This document shows positions 44,614-56,087 of a stretch of 64,000 bases of DNA, in pieces. Made by a program: the position numbers and the translations under genes. A model generated the notes under the pieces. That model saw nothing but the letters and a program-made list of their open reading frames with translations. It was not told the DNA's origin and did not search any database. Source of the stretch: Streptomyces sp. NRRL F-2580. Lineage in GTDB: Bacteria > Actinomycetota > Actinomycetes > Streptomycetales > Streptomycetaceae. The first letter of the stretch is position 1. The number at the start of each line of letters is the position of its first letter. The stretch lies in the NCBI RefSeq assembly GCF_000720115.1, contig NZ_JOIR01000010.1, positions 248,001 through 312,000 on the forward strand, read 5' to 3'.

Positions 44614-44656
44614 GGCCGGGTGCGGCGCCGTTGCCGGGACGCCGCCCCGGGCCCCG

Positions 44657-44730
44657 CGCCTCGAACGCCGGCGGGGCTGAAAGATCGGGGCGCCGCCCCG
44701 GGCCCCGCGCCTCGAACGCCGGCGGGGCTG
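44657..44730 (+). repeat. Two tandem copies of the dispersed intergenic repeat
   Basis: Two copies of CGCCTCGAACGCCGGCGGGG (44657 and 44708 starts), 51 bases apart, each preceded by GCCGCCCCGGGCCCCG. They fill the gap between convergent genes and could form alternative hairpins acting as a terminator. Confidence 0.85.
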
Positions 44731-44763
44731 GAGTGCCGGGGCGGGGCTGGAGTGTCGGCGAGG

Positions 44764-45342
44764 CTACTGGCGGACCTTCAGGACGTCGCCCAGGACGTTG
44801 TTCGGGAGGAGGGTGTTGCACTGGAGTTCCGCGGACTTCGTGAGGGCGTCGTCGCGGCAGACGTAGAAGTCCTTGTACGCGAGCTGCAGGCCGTACGAGC
44901 TCATCGCCAGCAGGATCGCCAGGGAAGCCGTGACCAGGCCGCTCACGGCCGCCGTGCGCTGGGGGCGGGCCGCCGGGCCCAGGGCGTCCAGGCCCGTCGG
45001 GGCGCCCGGCTCACCGGTCGCCGCCGCGGGCTTGCCGCGCAGGGCGCTGATGCCCCAGTACAGGGCGAGCGCGCCCAGCAGCAGCCCCATCGACGGGATG
45101 CCGAAGATCCCGAAGAAGAAGCCCCACATGCCGGCCAGCAGCGCGTAGCGGGCACGGCGCTGGATCGGGTCCGTCGGGTCCCAGCGTGCCGGGCCCTGTC
45201 GGCCGTCGGAGTCCCCCGGGTCCTCCCCGTTCCCGCCGCCACCGCCGTTGCGCGGCTGCCAGGGCTGGTCGGGCCGGCCTTCCGGCGGGGCTGCGAAGGG
45301 GTTGTCGTCGGTGGGGGAGTCGGGCTGACGGCGGTCCGGCAT
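44764..45342 (-). CDS. DUF4190-like small membrane protein
   Basis: 192 residues. Hydrophilic Pro/Asp/Gly-rich N-terminus (about 1-60), two spans (ALLAGMWGFFFGIFGIPSMG and LLGALALYWGISAL), an intracellular loop and a third span (GLVTASLAILLAMSSYGLQL). It ends with a short extracellular Cys-containing segment (FYVCRDDALTKSAELQC). Looks like the DUF4190 group of actinobacterial membrane proteins. Function unknown. Divergent from purN. Confidence 0.7.
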   Translation of the reverse strand: MPDRRQPDSPTDDNPFAAPPEGRPDQPWQPRNGGGGGNGEDPGDSDGRQGPARWDPTDPIQRRARYALLAGMWGFFFGIFGIPSMGLLLGALALYWGISALRGKPAAATGEPGAPTGLDALGPAARPQRTAAVSGLVTASLAILLAMSSYGLQLAYKDFYVCRDDALTKSAELQCNTLLPNNVLGDVLKVRQ

Positions 45343-45369
45343 CGGGTGTGTTTCTTCCCCTGTGTCATG

Positions 45370-45389
45370 GACGTCGTGGTGACGTCGTG
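45370..45389. repeat. Direct repeat GACGTCGTG in the purN upstream region
   Basis: Two copies of GACGTCGTG (45370-45378 and 45381-45389) in the 245-base gap before purN. Possible regulator half-sites; nothing else recognisable in the gap. Confidence 0.35.
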
Positions 45390-45587
45390 TCGAGGTGAGG
45401 CCAGTTTGCGACTTGTACGCCAGACGCTACCGCCCGGCCGTCCCCCCGTCCCTCGGGGGCCGTCCGGTGTGCCGGTATCGTTGCAGGCGGTCGGTGGCTT
45501 CGTATGGTTCCCCGTATATCGGTACCCCGAAGTTTCGTATGACCACACAAAGACGAACACCGCAATTCCCGCGAGAAAGGGCCTCCC

Positions 45588-46211
45588 ATGGCCGCCTCCC
45601 GCCTGGTCGTGCTGGTCTCCGGCTCCGGCACCAACCTCCAGGCCCTGCTCGACGCCATCGACGCCCACCCCGGCGGATCCGAGGGCTTCGGCGCCGAAGT
45701 CGTCGCCGTGGGGGCCGACCGCAAGGGCATCGCCGGCCTGGAGCGGGCGGAGAAGGCCGGGATCCCCACCTTCGTCTGCCCGGTCAAGGACTACGCGAGC
45801 CGTGCGGAGTGGGATGCCGCCCTCACGGAGGCGACCGGCGCCCACGCGCCGGACCTCGTCGTGTCCGCCGGGTTCATGAAGATCGTGGGCAAGGAGTTCA
45901 TCGACCGCTTCGGCGGCCGGTTCATCAACACCCACCCCGCCCTCCTCCCCGCCTTCCCCGGTGCGCACGGCGTACGGGACGCGCTCGCCTACGGCGCGAA
46001 GGTCACCGGCTGCACGGTCCACTTCGTGGACAGCGGCGTGGACACCGGTCCGATCATCGCCCAGGGTGTGGTCGAGGTCAGGGACGAGGACGACGAAGCC
46101 GCTCTCCATGAGCGCATCAAGGAAGTCGAGCGCCAGCTGCTCGTCGATGTCGTGGGGCGCCTGGCCCGGCACGGCTACCGCATTGAGGGACGAAAGGTAA
46201 CAATCCAGTGA
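45588..46211 (+). CDS. purN: Phosphoribosylglycinamide formyltransferase
   Basis: 207 residues. Transfers a formyl group from 10-formyl-tetrahydrofolate to GAR in purine synthesis. Motifs: [16 protein letters not shown] (phosphate binding), catalytic Asn-His in [18 protein letters not shown] and the Asp in [16 protein letters not shown] start after GAGAAAGGG. The last four bases overlap purH (GTGA), so the two are translationally coupled. Confidence 0.96.
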   Translation: MAASRLVVLVSGSGTNLQALLDAIDAHPGGSEGFGAEVVAVGADRKGIAGLERAEKAGIPTFVCPVKDYASRAEWDAALTEATGAHAPDLVVSAGFMKIVGKEFIDRFGGRFINTHPALLPAFPGAHGVRDALAYGAKVTGCTVHFVDSGVDTGPIIAQGVVEVRDEDDEAALHERIKEVERQLLVDVVGRLARHGYRIEGRKVTIQ

Positions 46212-47800
46212 CCGCCGCAGACATCGCAGCGAGCAACGACCCGACCACGACCCAGCGGCCGATCCGGCGTGCGCTCATCAGCGTCTACGACAAGACGGGA
46301 CTGGAAGAGCTGGCCCGCGGGCTGCACGGGGCGGGCGTCGCGCTCGTCTCCACCGGCTCCACCGCCTCGAAGATCGCCGCGGCCGGGGTGCCCGTCACCA
46401 AGGTCGAGGAGCTGACCGGCTTCCCCGAGTGCCTGGACGGCCGCGTCAAGACCCTGCACCCGCGCGTGCACGCCGGAATCCTCGCCGACCTGCGCCTGGA
46501 GGACCACCGCAACCAGCTCGCCGAGCTGGGCGTCGAGCCCTTCGACCTCGTGGTCGTCAACCTGTACCCGTTCCTGGCCACCGTCCAGTCGGGTGCCACC
46601 CCCGACGAGTGCGTCGAGCAGATCGACATCGGCGGTCCGTCGATGGTCCGCGCCGCCGCCAAGAACCACCCGTCGGTCTCCGTCGTCACCAGTCCCGAGC
46701 GGTACGCCGACGTGATCGCCGCGGCCCAGGGCGGCGGCTTCGACCTCACCGCCCGCAAGCGGCTCGCGGCCGAGGCCTTCCAGCACACCGCCGCCTATGA
46801 CGTGGCCGTGGCCTCCTGGTTCACGAACGCGTACGCGCCGGAGCCGGAGGCGGTCCTGCCGGAGTTCCTCGCGGGCGCCTGGGAGCGCAAGTCGACCCTG
46901 CGCTACGGCGAGAACCCGCACCAGGCCGCCGCGCTCTACACCGACGGGCAGCCGGGCGGGCTCGCCAACGCCGAGCAGCTGCACGGCAAGGAGATGTCCT
47001 TCAACAACTACGTGGACACCGAGGCCGCGCGCCGCGCCGCCTACGACCACGACGAGCCCTGCGTCGCGATCATCAAGCACGCCAACCCGTGCGGCATCGC
47101 GGTCGGCGCGGACGTCGCCGCCGCCCACCGCAAGGCGCACGCCTGCGACCCGCTGTCGGCCTTCGGCGGCGTGATCGCCGTCAACCGTCCGGTGACCGTC
47201 GAGCTCGCCGAGCAGGTCGCCGAGATCTTCACCGAGGTCATCGCGGCCCCCGCCTACGAGGACGGCGCGGTCGAGGTCCTGGCCAAGAAGAAGAACATCC
47301 GCGTCCTGAAGGTGGACGGCACCCCGCACCAGCCGGGCGACCTCAAGCCGATCTCGGGCGGCACGCTGCTCCAGCAGTCGGACGTCTTCCAGGCCGAGGG
47401 CGACGACCCGGCCAACTGGACCCTCGCCACCGGCGACGCCCTCTCCGAGGCCGAGCTCGCCGAGCTGGCCTTCGCGTGGAAGGCCTGCCGGGCGGTCAAG
47501 TCCAACGCGATCCTGCTGGCCAAGGACGGCGCCTCGGTCGGCGTCGGCATGGGCCAGGTCAACCGCGTCGACTCGGCGAAGCTGGCCGTCGAGCGGGCGG
47601 GCGCCGAGCGCGCGCAGGGCTCGTACGCCGCCTCCGACGCCTTCTTCCCCTTCCCGGACGGGCTGGAGATCCTGACGGCCGCGGGCATCAAGGCCGTGGT
47701 CCAGCCGGGCGGTTCGGTCCGTGACGAGCTGGTCGTCGAGGCCGCGCGGAAGGCCGGTGTGACCATGTACTTCACCGGGACCCGCCACTTCTTCCACTGA
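46208..47800 (+). CDS. purH: AICAR transformylase/IMP cyclohydrolase
   Basis: 530-residue bifunctional enzyme for the last two steps of IMP synthesis. The N-terminal MGS-like cyclohydrolase domain has [16 protein letters not shown] and [16 protein letters not shown]. The C-terminal transformylase domain has [27 protein letters not shown], the DPLSAFGG loop and ends [11 protein letters not shown] start overlapping the purN stop. A strong terminator follows 20 bases after the stop. FolD, encoded about 1 kb downstream, supplies the one-carbon donor. Confidence 0.97.
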   Translation: MTAADIAASNDPTTTQRPIRRALISVYDKTGLEELARGLHGAGVALVSTGSTASKIAAAGVPVTKVEELTGFPECLDGRVKTLHPRVHAGILADLRLEDHRNQLAELGVEPFDLVVVNLYPFLATVQSGATPDECVEQIDIGGPSMVRAAAKNHPSVSVVTSPERYADVIAAAQGGGFDLTARKRLAAEAFQHTAAYDVAVASWFTNAYAPEPEAVLPEFLAGAWERKSTLRYGENPHQAAALYTDGQPGGLANAEQLHGKEMSFNNYVDTEAARRAAYDHDEPCVAIIKHANPCGIAVGADVAAAHRKAHACDPLSAFGGVIAVNRPVTVELAEQVAEIFTEVIAAPAYEDGAVEVLAKKKNIRVLKVDGTPHQPGDLKPISGGTLLQQSDVFQAEGDDPANWTLATGDALSEAELAELAFAWKACRAVKSNAILLAKDGASVGVGMGQVNRVDSAKLAVERAGAERAQGSYAASDAFFPFPDGLEILTAAGIKAVVQPGGSVRDELVVEAARKAGVTMYFTGTRHFFH

Positions 47801-47820
47801 GCCCCGAAGGCCCGGTGACG

Positions 47821-47859
47821 GCGAAGGCCGCGTCCCGCACTGCGGGACGCGGCCTTCGC
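47821..47859. terminator. Hairpin terminator after purH
   Basis: Perfect 19-bp arms (47821-47839 and 47841-47859) with a minimal loop; probably serves both purH and the convergent membrane protein gene. Confidence 0.88.
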
Positions 47860-47879
47860 CGTGTGCGTACGGGAGGAGC

Positions 47880-48542
47880 TCAGTACTGGGGGCGCCGGAA
47901 GTAGTCGCCCGCCTTCGCGAGGCCCACGATGACCGTGATGCCGAGGGCGAGGGAGACCAGGGACGGCAGTGCGGCGATCACGGTGAAGCCGGCCGGGGTG
48001 TGCTCGTCGGCGCTGAGCGCGACCATGTTCCCCAGCAGGCCGACAGCGGCGAAGAGGACCTGGAGCGATCCGTAGAGGATGCCGGAGACGCGGACGCCGC
48101 CGCGGCCCTTGGCCATCTTGGCCGCGGTCAGGATGGGCCACAGGGCCACGGCGATGAAGAAGAGGCCGATGGCGACGCCCAGGGTGCCGGCGATGGCCCC
48201 CGCGTCCTCCGCGGAGGAGCTGGAGGAGCTGGACTCCGAGAACGCCGTGGCGAACACGGCGCCGCCGACGATGAAGAACAGGCCACCCAGTACCTGAAGG
48301 CCGCCGACGATGAAGAGGATGACGCGGGCCGCCTTCGCGCCGCCGGGCATCTCGTGGAAGGGAGCGCCCGGGTATCCGACGGGACCGCCCGGGTATGCCT
48401 GCGGTGCCTGCTGCGGATAGGCGTAGCCGCCCTGCTGCGGGACGGCCTGCGGGGCCTGCTGCGGATAGCCGTAGCCGGGCTGGCCCTGCGGGGCCTGGGG
48501 CGGCTGCTGTCCGTACGGATGGTGCGGGTCGCCGAAGCTCAT
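47880..48542 (-). CDS. Gln/Pro/Tyr-rich four-span membrane protein
   Basis: 220 residues from ATG 48542. N-terminal 65 residues are Pro/Gln/Tyr/Gly-rich with 'YPQQAPQA' repeats. Four spans follow (VILFIVGGLQVLGGLFFIVG, GVAIGLFFIAVALWPIL, LQVLFAAVGLLGNMVAL and VSLALGITVIVGL), with a run of Ser residues after the first span. The general plan is that of actinobacterial proline-rich membrane proteins of unknown role. Upstream 48543-48787 is divergent from folD and shows no clear site. Confidence 0.7.
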   Translation of the reverse strand: MSFGDPHHPYGQQPPQAPQGQPGYGYPQQAPQAVPQQGGYAYPQQAPQAYPGGPVGYPGAPFHEMPGGAKAARVILFIVGGLQVLGGLFFIVGGAVFATAFSESSSSSSSAEDAGAIAGTLGVAIGLFFIAVALWPILTAAKMAKGRGGVRVSGILYGSLQVLFAAVGLLGNMVALSADEHTPAGFTVIAALPSLVSLALGITVIVGLAKAGDYFRRPQY

Positions 48543-48787
48543 CTTGGGGTGTTCCTCCGTGGAAGTGCGGGGACGCACGGCAATGAGCGCGGAGGAATCC
48601 TGCACGGTGCGGTCCGCCCCCCGGCACTGCCCGCGGCACTCAGTCGTTTTCATCGTCGTCCGGCGGCCGGGGCTTGTCCAGTTCGTTACGGTGCGGCCGG
48701 TGACTTGTTGTGCAAGTGCAATGAACCCTGCACACCTGTGAGCGCCTTGACTGGAACCGGGGCCACCTCATCCGGGAGGATGGAGGC

Positions 48788-49648
48788 ATGACCGCCCAGA
48801 TTCTCGATGGCAAGGCCACCGCCGCCGCGATCAAGTCCGAACTGACCGCCCGCGTGGCGGCCCTGAAGGCCCGGGGCATCACCCCCGGCCTCGGCACCCT
48901 CCTGGTCGGTGACGATCCCGGCAGCCGCTGGTACGTCAACGGCAAGCACAAGGACTGCGCCGAGGTCGGCATCGCCTCCATCCAGCGCGAACTGCCCGCG
49001 ACGGCCTCCCAGGAGGACATCGAGGCGGTCGTGCGGGAGCTCAACGCCAACCCGGACTGCACCGGCTACATCGTCCAACTCCCGCTCCCCAAGGGCATCG
49101 ACACCAACCGGGTCCTGGAGCTGATGGATCCGCTGAAGGACGCCGACGGCCTGCACCCCATGTCGCTCGGCCGCCTGGTGCTGAACGAGCCGGGCCCGCT
49201 GCCCTGCACCCCGTACGGGATCGTCGAACTGCTGCGCCACCACGACGTCGGGATCAACGGCGCGCACGTCGTCGTCCTCGGCCGCGGGATCACCGTGGGG
49301 CGCTCCATCGGCCTGCTGCTCACCCGCAAGTCCGAGAACGCCACCGTGACGCTCTGCCACACCGGTACGCGCGACCTCTCCGGGCTGCTGCGCCAGGCGG
49401 ACATCATCGTCGCGGCGGCCGGCGTGCCGCACCTGGTCAAGCCGGAGGACGTGAAGCCGGGCGCGGCCGTGCTCGACGTGGGCGTCAGCCGCGACCAGGA
49501 CGGGAAGATCGTCGGCGACGTGCACCCCGGCGTGGCCGAGGTGGCCGCGTGGATCTCCCCGAACCCCGGCGGAGTCGGCCCGATGACCCGGGCCCAGCTG
49601 CTCGTCAATGTCGTCGAGGCGGCGGAACGGACCACCAGTGCAGGCTGA
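48788..49648 (+). CDS. folD: Methylenetetrahydrofolate dehydrogenase/cyclohydrolase
   Basis: 286 residues. Interconverts 5,10-methylene-THF and 10-formyl-THF. Catalytic Lys and Tyr in [34 protein letters not shown] site [18 protein letters not shown] and the C-terminal [17 protein letters not shown] after GGATGGAGG. Provides formyl-THF for the nearby purN and purH enzymes. The stop overlaps the DUF3017 gene start. Confidence 0.96.
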   Translation: MTAQILDGKATAAAIKSELTARVAALKARGITPGLGTLLVGDDPGSRWYVNGKHKDCAEVGIASIQRELPATASQEDIEAVVRELNANPDCTGYIVQLPLPKGIDTNRVLELMDPLKDADGLHPMSLGRLVLNEPGPLPCTPYGIVELLRHHDVGINGAHVVVLGRGITVGRSIGLLLTRKSENATVTLCHTGTRDLSGLLRQADIIVAAAGVPHLVKPEDVKPGAAVLDVGVSRDQDGKIVGDVHPGVAEVAAWISPNPGGVGPMTRAQLLVNVVEAAERTTSAG

Positions 49649-50174
49649 ACGGGACGCGGAGCACTCCGGGCGCGCGGGCGGCGGCGGCGCGGCCGCGGCG
49701 AACGGCACGCCCGTCCCGTCCGGCGCGCCGGTCACGCCCGTCACCCCGGGCGCGGTCGCCGCGCCCGCCTCGCCCGCGGACGAGGCGCGCCGGTCCCGGC
49801 GCTTCCCGTCCATCACCCGGGACACCGCCCGCCCCGAGGGCAGCGGCCGCGCCGTCCCGGGGGCGGTGTCCACGCCCGCCCGTCAGTGGCCGATGCTCAG
49901 CGTGCTCGCCGCGACCGCGGCCGGGCTGCTGACCACCGCGGTGGGGCACCCGAAGGCCGGCTGTCTGGCGATCGGCGTGGCCCTGATCGCCGCCTCCGTG
50001 ATGCGGCGGGTGCTGCCCTCGGTGGGGATGCTCGCGGTGCGCTCCCGCTTCACGGACATGATCACGTACGGGCTGCTGGGCGTGGCCATCACGCTGCTCG
50101 CACTGGTGATCGAGCCCAAGCCGCTGCTGGAGATCCCGTTCCTGGAGAGCGCGGTCCGCTTCACCGTGCGGTGA
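49638..50174 (+). CDS. DUF3017 membrane protein
   Basis: 178 residues from GTG 49638, overlapping folD by 11 bases. Ala/Pro/Gly-rich N-terminal half, then three spans ([35 protein letters not shown] and [16 protein letters not shown]). The tail [17 protein letters not shown] and location after folD are typical of DUF3017. Function unknown. Confidence 0.75.
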   Translation: MQAERDAEHSGRAGGGGAAAANGTPVPSGAPVTPVTPGAVAAPASPADEARRSRRFPSITRDTARPEGSGRAVPGAVSTPARQWPMLSVLAATAAGLLTTAVGHPKAGCLAIGVALIAASVMRRVLPSVGMLAVRSRFTDMITYGLLGVAITLLALVIEPKPLLEIPFLESAVRFTVR

Positions 50175-50369
50175 GGGACGCCGGATGGCGATTCGCCTTC
50201 CGCTACCTCGTACGGGTGAACGGGGGTCGCTGCAGGCCCGCGGGCTCCAATGAGACGTCAGTCTCGGTGGAGAACGTCAGTGCTGTTGTGGGGATGGGGA
50301 GGGGGTTGCTGGTGGTGCGCGGTGGGGGTAGGCGGAGGGCCCACCGGCGGTGCCGAGGTCCTGCGGAGT

Positions 50370-52246
<1,877 letters not shown>

Positions 52247-52252
52247 TCCGCC

Positions 52253-52288
52253 CTTCCCGCCGAGGAGTGCGCACACCTCGGCGGGAAG
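52253..52288 (+). terminator. First hairpin after mdh
   Basis: Perfect 13-bp stem (52253-52265 with 52276-52288) and a ten-base loop. Confidence 0.8.
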
Positions 52289-52298
52289 GACGGACCCG

Positions 52299-52335
52299 AG
52301 CGCCCCGGCCCCATCCGGCCGGGGCGCTTTGGCGT
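52299..52335 (+). terminator. Second, intrinsic-type terminator after mdh
   Basis: 12-bp GC stem (52299-52310 with 52317-52328) followed by T-rich sequence. Confidence 0.85.
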
Positions 52336-52379
52336 GTTTTCGCCTGTCGCTTGAAATAAGGGATATCTAAAGTCGGTCG

Positions 52380-54089
52380 GTGACCGAGAGCCCGATTCCC
52401 CCTCAGCCCACCGGCGGGCGGCAGGACGACCTCCACCGCGGCCGTCCCCCCGTCGAACCGGCGTTCAGCGAAGCCGGCCGCTTCCTGTGCGCGGGCACCT
52501 ACATCGACGCCGGGTACCGCGATCGGGTGATCAAGGAGCTGTACGTCCACGAGGAGCGGATCGTCGCACCCTCCTACGGGTTCGACGCCTCGCGCGTCCT
52601 CGCCCACGCCCTGCGCGCCCGCCGCGCCGAACTCGGCTGGGCGCTCGGCGTACTCGGCGCCTGGTTCGTCGGTTCCGTGCTGACCGGGGGCGCCCTCGCG
52701 CTGCTGCTCGTCCCGTTCCTGCTGCTGAGCCTCGCGGGCTGGCTCGGGGCCCGGTCCGGACTGCTGGCGCGCCTCCTGTCCATCGTGGTGCGGATCTACG
52801 CCTGGTGGAACCTGCTCGTCCTGCTGTTCCTGATCCTCTTGGTCTGGCTGGCGCTGCTCGGCGCCTTCGACGACACGGGCGGCTCCATCGGCCTCGGCGC
52901 CCTGATCTTCTCGCAGGGCATCGGTGGCGTGGCGACCGGATTCGTCATCGGGTGGGTGCCCGCGGTCTTCGCCGCGGTCGTCACCGTCGTGGGCCTCCAG
53001 CGCGGGTATGTCGCCCGGACCATCGCCAACGACCTCAACCGGGACCGGTACGCCCACCGGCCGACCGATCCCGCCGAGGCGGAGGTGGGCGTACGGTTCG
53101 CGCGGGTGCGGCGGCGAATCGTCGACGAGCAGCACTCGCCGCTGATCATGTACGACATCAACCACCCCTTCGCCGGGGCCGGTCAGGCCTACCGCCCCTG
53201 GCAGGAGTCCTTCGAACTGCGCCCCCGCGAGGACCTGCCCGAAGGCACCGCACCGGACCAGCTCACCAACGCCCGCATCCTGGAGGCGATCGTGCCCCTG
53301 GTGGAGCGGCTGCGGGTGCCCTCGCCGCACGGGTCCCCGGAGGCCCGGGCCGCCGTACTGGACCGGATGCAGGAGCTGGTCGTCGACCAGTGCGTGTTCC
53401 TGCCGGGCGACGGACTGGGGCACCGTGACGAAGGCCCGCACCTGCGGGCGGACTTCGAGACGCACCGGGCCGCGGCCATCGAGGAGGGCGGCGAACGCCG
53501 CCGGCACTTCCTGCGCATCCGCGTCGGCGGCTGGGACGAGAACATGGTCGTCACCCTGTTCGTACGGGTCCACACCCAGGGCGGGATGATGATGGTGGAG
53601 ATGGCCCCGCACGTGCTGCTGCCCGTCCACGTCGCCTTCCACAACGCGGACGCGGACGCCCACCGCTACCTGAACAACAACCGGTTCGGGAAGGTGCTCT
53701 GGGCCCTGCGGCACACCCCCGGCTCCTTCACGGCCTCCCTCGTCACCCTGGGCCGCGGCGTCGCGAGCTGGGTGCGGATCGCGGCCGGCGGTCACGGCGG
53801 CGCCCGGCCGGAGGGGCCGCGCGTGTCCGTGCGCGAACTCGCGGCGCAGGACAACGGTTCGCTGTTCCACCTCATGGACCTCGACAGGTACTTGAAGACC
53901 ATTCAGGACCGGGTCATCGCCGGTATTACCTTGGTCCTGCACGAAGCCGGCTGGCACACCGAGGCGTTCGCGCGGCGCGCCGGCATCCACATCGAGAACT
54001 ACGTGGGTGCGGCGTACGACAGTGCGATCAGCATGGGCGGCAGCGGCAACCACAACAGCACGCACAGGGGGAGCCATGGCGGCAGATAG
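52380..54089 (+). CDS. Membrane protein of unknown function with N/H/S/T-rich tail
   Basis: 569 residues, GTG start. Cytosolic N-terminus (VEPAFSEAGRFLCAGTYIDA, GYRDRVIKELYVHEERIVAP), then paired spans near residues 85-120, 135-165 and 180-215, and a long soluble C-terminal half (about 220-569). That half contains VVTLFVRVHTQGGMMMVEMA, PHVLLPVHVAFHNADAD and an ITLVLHEAGWHTEAF segment. It ends SMGGSGNHNSTHRGSHGGR, a tail similar to a motif near the start of the next protein. Overlaps the following gene by 14 bases. I do not recognise it. Confidence 0.7.
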   Translation: MTESPIPPQPTGGRQDDLHRGRPPVEPAFSEAGRFLCAGTYIDAGYRDRVIKELYVHEERIVAPSYGFDASRVLAHALRARRAELGWALGVLGAWFVGSVLTGGALALLLVPFLLLSLAGWLGARSGLLARLLSIVVRIYAWWNLLVLLFLILLVWLALLGAFDDTGGSIGLGALIFSQGIGGVATGFVIGWVPAVFAAVVTVVGLQRGYVARTIANDLNRDRYAHRPTDPAEAEVGVRFARVRRRIVDEQHSPLIMYDINHPFAGAGQAYRPWQESFELRPREDLPEGTAPDQLTNARILEAIVPLVERLRVPSPHGSPEARAAVLDRMQELVVDQCVFLPGDGLGHRDEGPHLRADFETHRAAAIEEGGERRRHFLRIRVGGWDENMVVTLFVRVHTQGGMMMVEMAPHVLLPVHVAFHNADADAHRYLNNNRFGKVLWALRHTPGSFTASLVTLGRGVASWVRIAAGGHGGARPEGPRVSVRELAAQDNGSLFHLMDLDRYLKTIQDRVIAGITLVLHEAGWHTEAFARRAGIHIENYVGAAYDSAISMGGSGNHNSTHRGSHGGR

Positions 54090-54468
54090 CGGAAGCGGCA
54101 GCGGCAGCGGGCCGGAGCCCAGAGTGCGGATCGGCAGCTTCCGCGACAGCGCGGTCAGTTTCGGCGGCTCCAACAACACCAACACCGTCCACCACGGCGG
54201 TACGGACGCGGCCGCCCCCGGCGCGGCGCAGCTGCTGGAGGCGGTACTGAACCTGCGCGCGGCCCTCGTGCGCGTGCCCCGGGGCGAGGACAGAACCGCC
54301 CTCGACGCCGAACTGGACGGGATCGCCGAGCAGTTGGAGGGCGCCGAGACGATCCGCCCCGGCCTGCCCGCCCGGCTGCGCGCGGCGCTGGAGCGGTGGG
54401 CTCCGCTGGTGGAGTCGGTGAGCGCGGCCGCTGCCCTGGGCAGCCTGCTCGGCATGCTGGGGGGCTGA
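54076..54468 (+). CDS. Small protein with NNTN-type motif, unknown function
   Basis: 130 residues from ATG 54076, preceded by AGGGGGA and coupled to the upstream gene. The N-terminal segment VRIGSFRDSAVSFGGSNNTN then TVHHGG has the Asn-rich 'GxxNxxNTV' look found near the termini of some bacterial conflict and signalling proteins. The C-terminal ~80 residues form two helices (AAQLLEAVLNLRAALVRVPR, LPARLRAALERWAPLVESV) ending in a hydrophobic Gly-rich tail. No signal peptide. Function unknown. Confidence 0.65.
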   Translation: MAADSGSGSGSGPEPRVRIGSFRDSAVSFGGSNNTNTVHHGGTDAAAPGAAQLLEAVLNLRAALVRVPRGEDRTALDAELDGIAEQLEGAETIRPGLPARLRAALERWAPLVESVSAAAALGSLLGMLGG

Positions 54469-54471
54469 GCG

Positions 54472-55476
54472 GTGGCTCCGGCACAGCCGCCGTCCGGCCC
54501 GCGCCGCTGGGACGCGCAGGCACAGCGCTGGGTGGCGGACCCGGCGCCGGCGGAGCCGCCGTCCGGGCCGCCGCCGGGCCTTCCGCCGGTCCCGCCGCAG
54601 CCGCCGGGCGCGCCGCCGGTGTACGACCCGCTCGGGCCGGGGGCTCCGGCCCCGCCCCCGTACGGGGCCCCGACCGCGCCGCAGCCGCCGTACGGCTCCG
54701 ACCCGGGATACCTGCCGCCCGTACCGCCGCAGTCCGGTCACGTGCCGCCCTCCGGCGGCCCGCGCGGCCGGTGGCGGACTCCGGTGACGGCGGCCATCGC
54801 GGTCGCCTCCGTCGCGATCGGCGCCGGGGCGGTGTGGTTCCTCGCCCGGGACACGGACGACGCGAACCGCGCGGGGGAGAAGAACGGGACGGTGGCCTCG
54901 GGTACGCCGTCGTGGTCCGGCGGGGAACCGTCCGGCACGGCGACGATGAAGCCCACGGCCTCCGGCTCCCCGACGTCCGGGGCCGGCGGGAGTGCGAGCC
55001 CGAGTCCGAGTCCGACCGGCACCGGGCCGGGGACGGGGGCGGGGGCCCACGAGACCAAGCAGGACCCGGCGGGCTTCACCGTCGCCGTCCCGGCGGGCTG
55101 GGTGCGGGAGGAGCTCAAGGAGGGGGTCTTCTACCGATCGCCCGACCGGACCGCGCTGATCCAGGTCTTCCGGGTGTCGGAGCCGGAGCTCAGCCCGCTC
55201 GACGCGGTCAAACAGGCCTCCGGGTACCTGCGGAGCGCCACCCGGGGGTACGAGGAGGTGCGCGTCGGCCCGGTCCCCGGCGGCTCCGGGGCGGCCGAGC
55301 TCGTCTACCAGTACGACAGCGACGAGTCGAACGGGCTGCGGCGGGGCGTCGAACGCGTCCTGTTCGCGTCGGACGGCGGCAAGTGGGCGGTGCTGACCGC
55401 GGGCCCGGCCGGCGAGTGGCAGGTCACGCAGGACCACCACGCGGCGGCGCTGGCCGCGTTCCGGCCGGCCGGCTGA
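54472..55476 (+). CDS. Proline-rich single-span protein with kinase-type ectodomain
   Basis: 334 residues, GTG start 4 bases after the previous stop. Pro/Gly-rich N-terminus with an RRWDAQAQRWV motif, one span (about 105-123, TAAIAVASVAIGAGAVWFLA), a Ser/Thr/Gly linker and an extracellular domain of ~140 residues beginning GFTVAVPAGWVREE and ending with WQVTQDHHAAALAAF. The domain is of the same type as those carried by the kinases at 719-7719. It could be a non-kinase partner reading the same signal. Confidence 0.75.
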   Translation: MAPAQPPSGPRRWDAQAQRWVADPAPAEPPSGPPPGLPPVPPQPPGAPPVYDPLGPGAPAPPPYGAPTAPQPPYGSDPGYLPPVPPQSGHVPPSGGPRGRWRTPVTAAIAVASVAIGAGAVWFLARDTDDANRAGEKNGTVASGTPSWSGGEPSGTATMKPTASGSPTSGAGGSASPSPSPTGTGPGTGAGAHETKQDPAGFTVAVPAGWVREELKEGVFYRSPDRTALIQVFRVSEPELSPLDAVKQASGYLRSATRGYEEVRVGPVPGGSGAAELVYQYDSDESNGLRRGVERVLFASDGGKWAVLTAGPAGEWQVTQDHHAAALAAFRPAG

Positions 55477-55545
55477 CCGGGTTCGTCGGCTGACCGGGTT
55501 CGTCGGCGGGCCCGGTCCGCCGGCCGGGACGCCCGGCGACGCCGG

Positions 55546-56040
55546 TCAGGACTGGTACATGCCCGGCTTGTAGTGGCCCGGCACCATGCGGGTGGTGACC
55601 CCGATGCGGTTCCAGACGTTGATCGTCGCGATCACGGCGATCAGCTGGGCCAGTTCGCGCTCCTCGAAGTGCTTCGCCGCCTTCGCGTACACCTCGTCGG
55701 GCACGAACCCGTCCGTCAGGACGGTGACGGCCTCGGTGAACTCGATCGCCGCGAGCTCCTTCTCGGTGTAGAAGTGCCGCGACTCCTCCCAGGCGGCCAG
55801 CTGCACGATCCGGTCGACGCTCTCACCGTGCGCGATGGCGTCCTTGGTGTGCATGTCGAGGCAGAAGGCGCAGTGGTTGACCTGCGAGGCCCGGATCTTG
55901 ACGAGCTCGACCAGGGCCGGGTCCAGGCCCTTGCGGGAGGCGATCTCCAGGGCCAGGACGGCCTTGTAGACCTCGGGGGCGAGCTTCGCCATCTGCATGC
56001 GGGGGGTGTGCTCGGGTGCGTGTTCGTGTGTGGTCGTCAT
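55546..56040 (-). CDS. AhpD/carboxymuconolactone decarboxylase family peroxidase-like protein
   Basis: 164 residues from ATG 56040. All-helical AhpD fold with the redox CxxC in NHCAFCLDMHTKDAI, followed by the conserved His. Length and motif match the alkylhydroperoxidase AhpD-core group. It is divergent from a MocR regulator with 47 bases between starts and a palindrome there, so it is a likely target of that regulator. Confidence 0.88.
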   Translation of the reverse strand: MTTTHEHAPEHTPRMQMAKLAPEVYKAVLALEIASRKGLDPALVELVKIRASQVNHCAFCLDMHTKDAIAHGESVDRIVQLAAWEESRHFYTEKELAAIEFTEAVTVLTDGFVPDEVYAKAAKHFEERELAQLIAVIATINVWNRIGVTTRMVPGHYKPGMYQS

Positions 56041-56072
56041 GTGATCCACCCTAGGAGCCGGGCGGCCCGCGG

Positions 56073-56085
56073 ATATGGTCCATAT
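56073..56085. promoter_or_regulatory. ATATGG-T-CCATAT palindrome between AhpD-like and MocR genes
   Basis: Perfect 13-bp palindrome ending two bases before the mocR-type ATG (56088). Its position in the only intergenic space of a divergent pair makes it the best operator candidate. Binding there would block the regulator's own translation start region as well. Confidence 0.65.
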
Positions 56086-56087
56086 TC

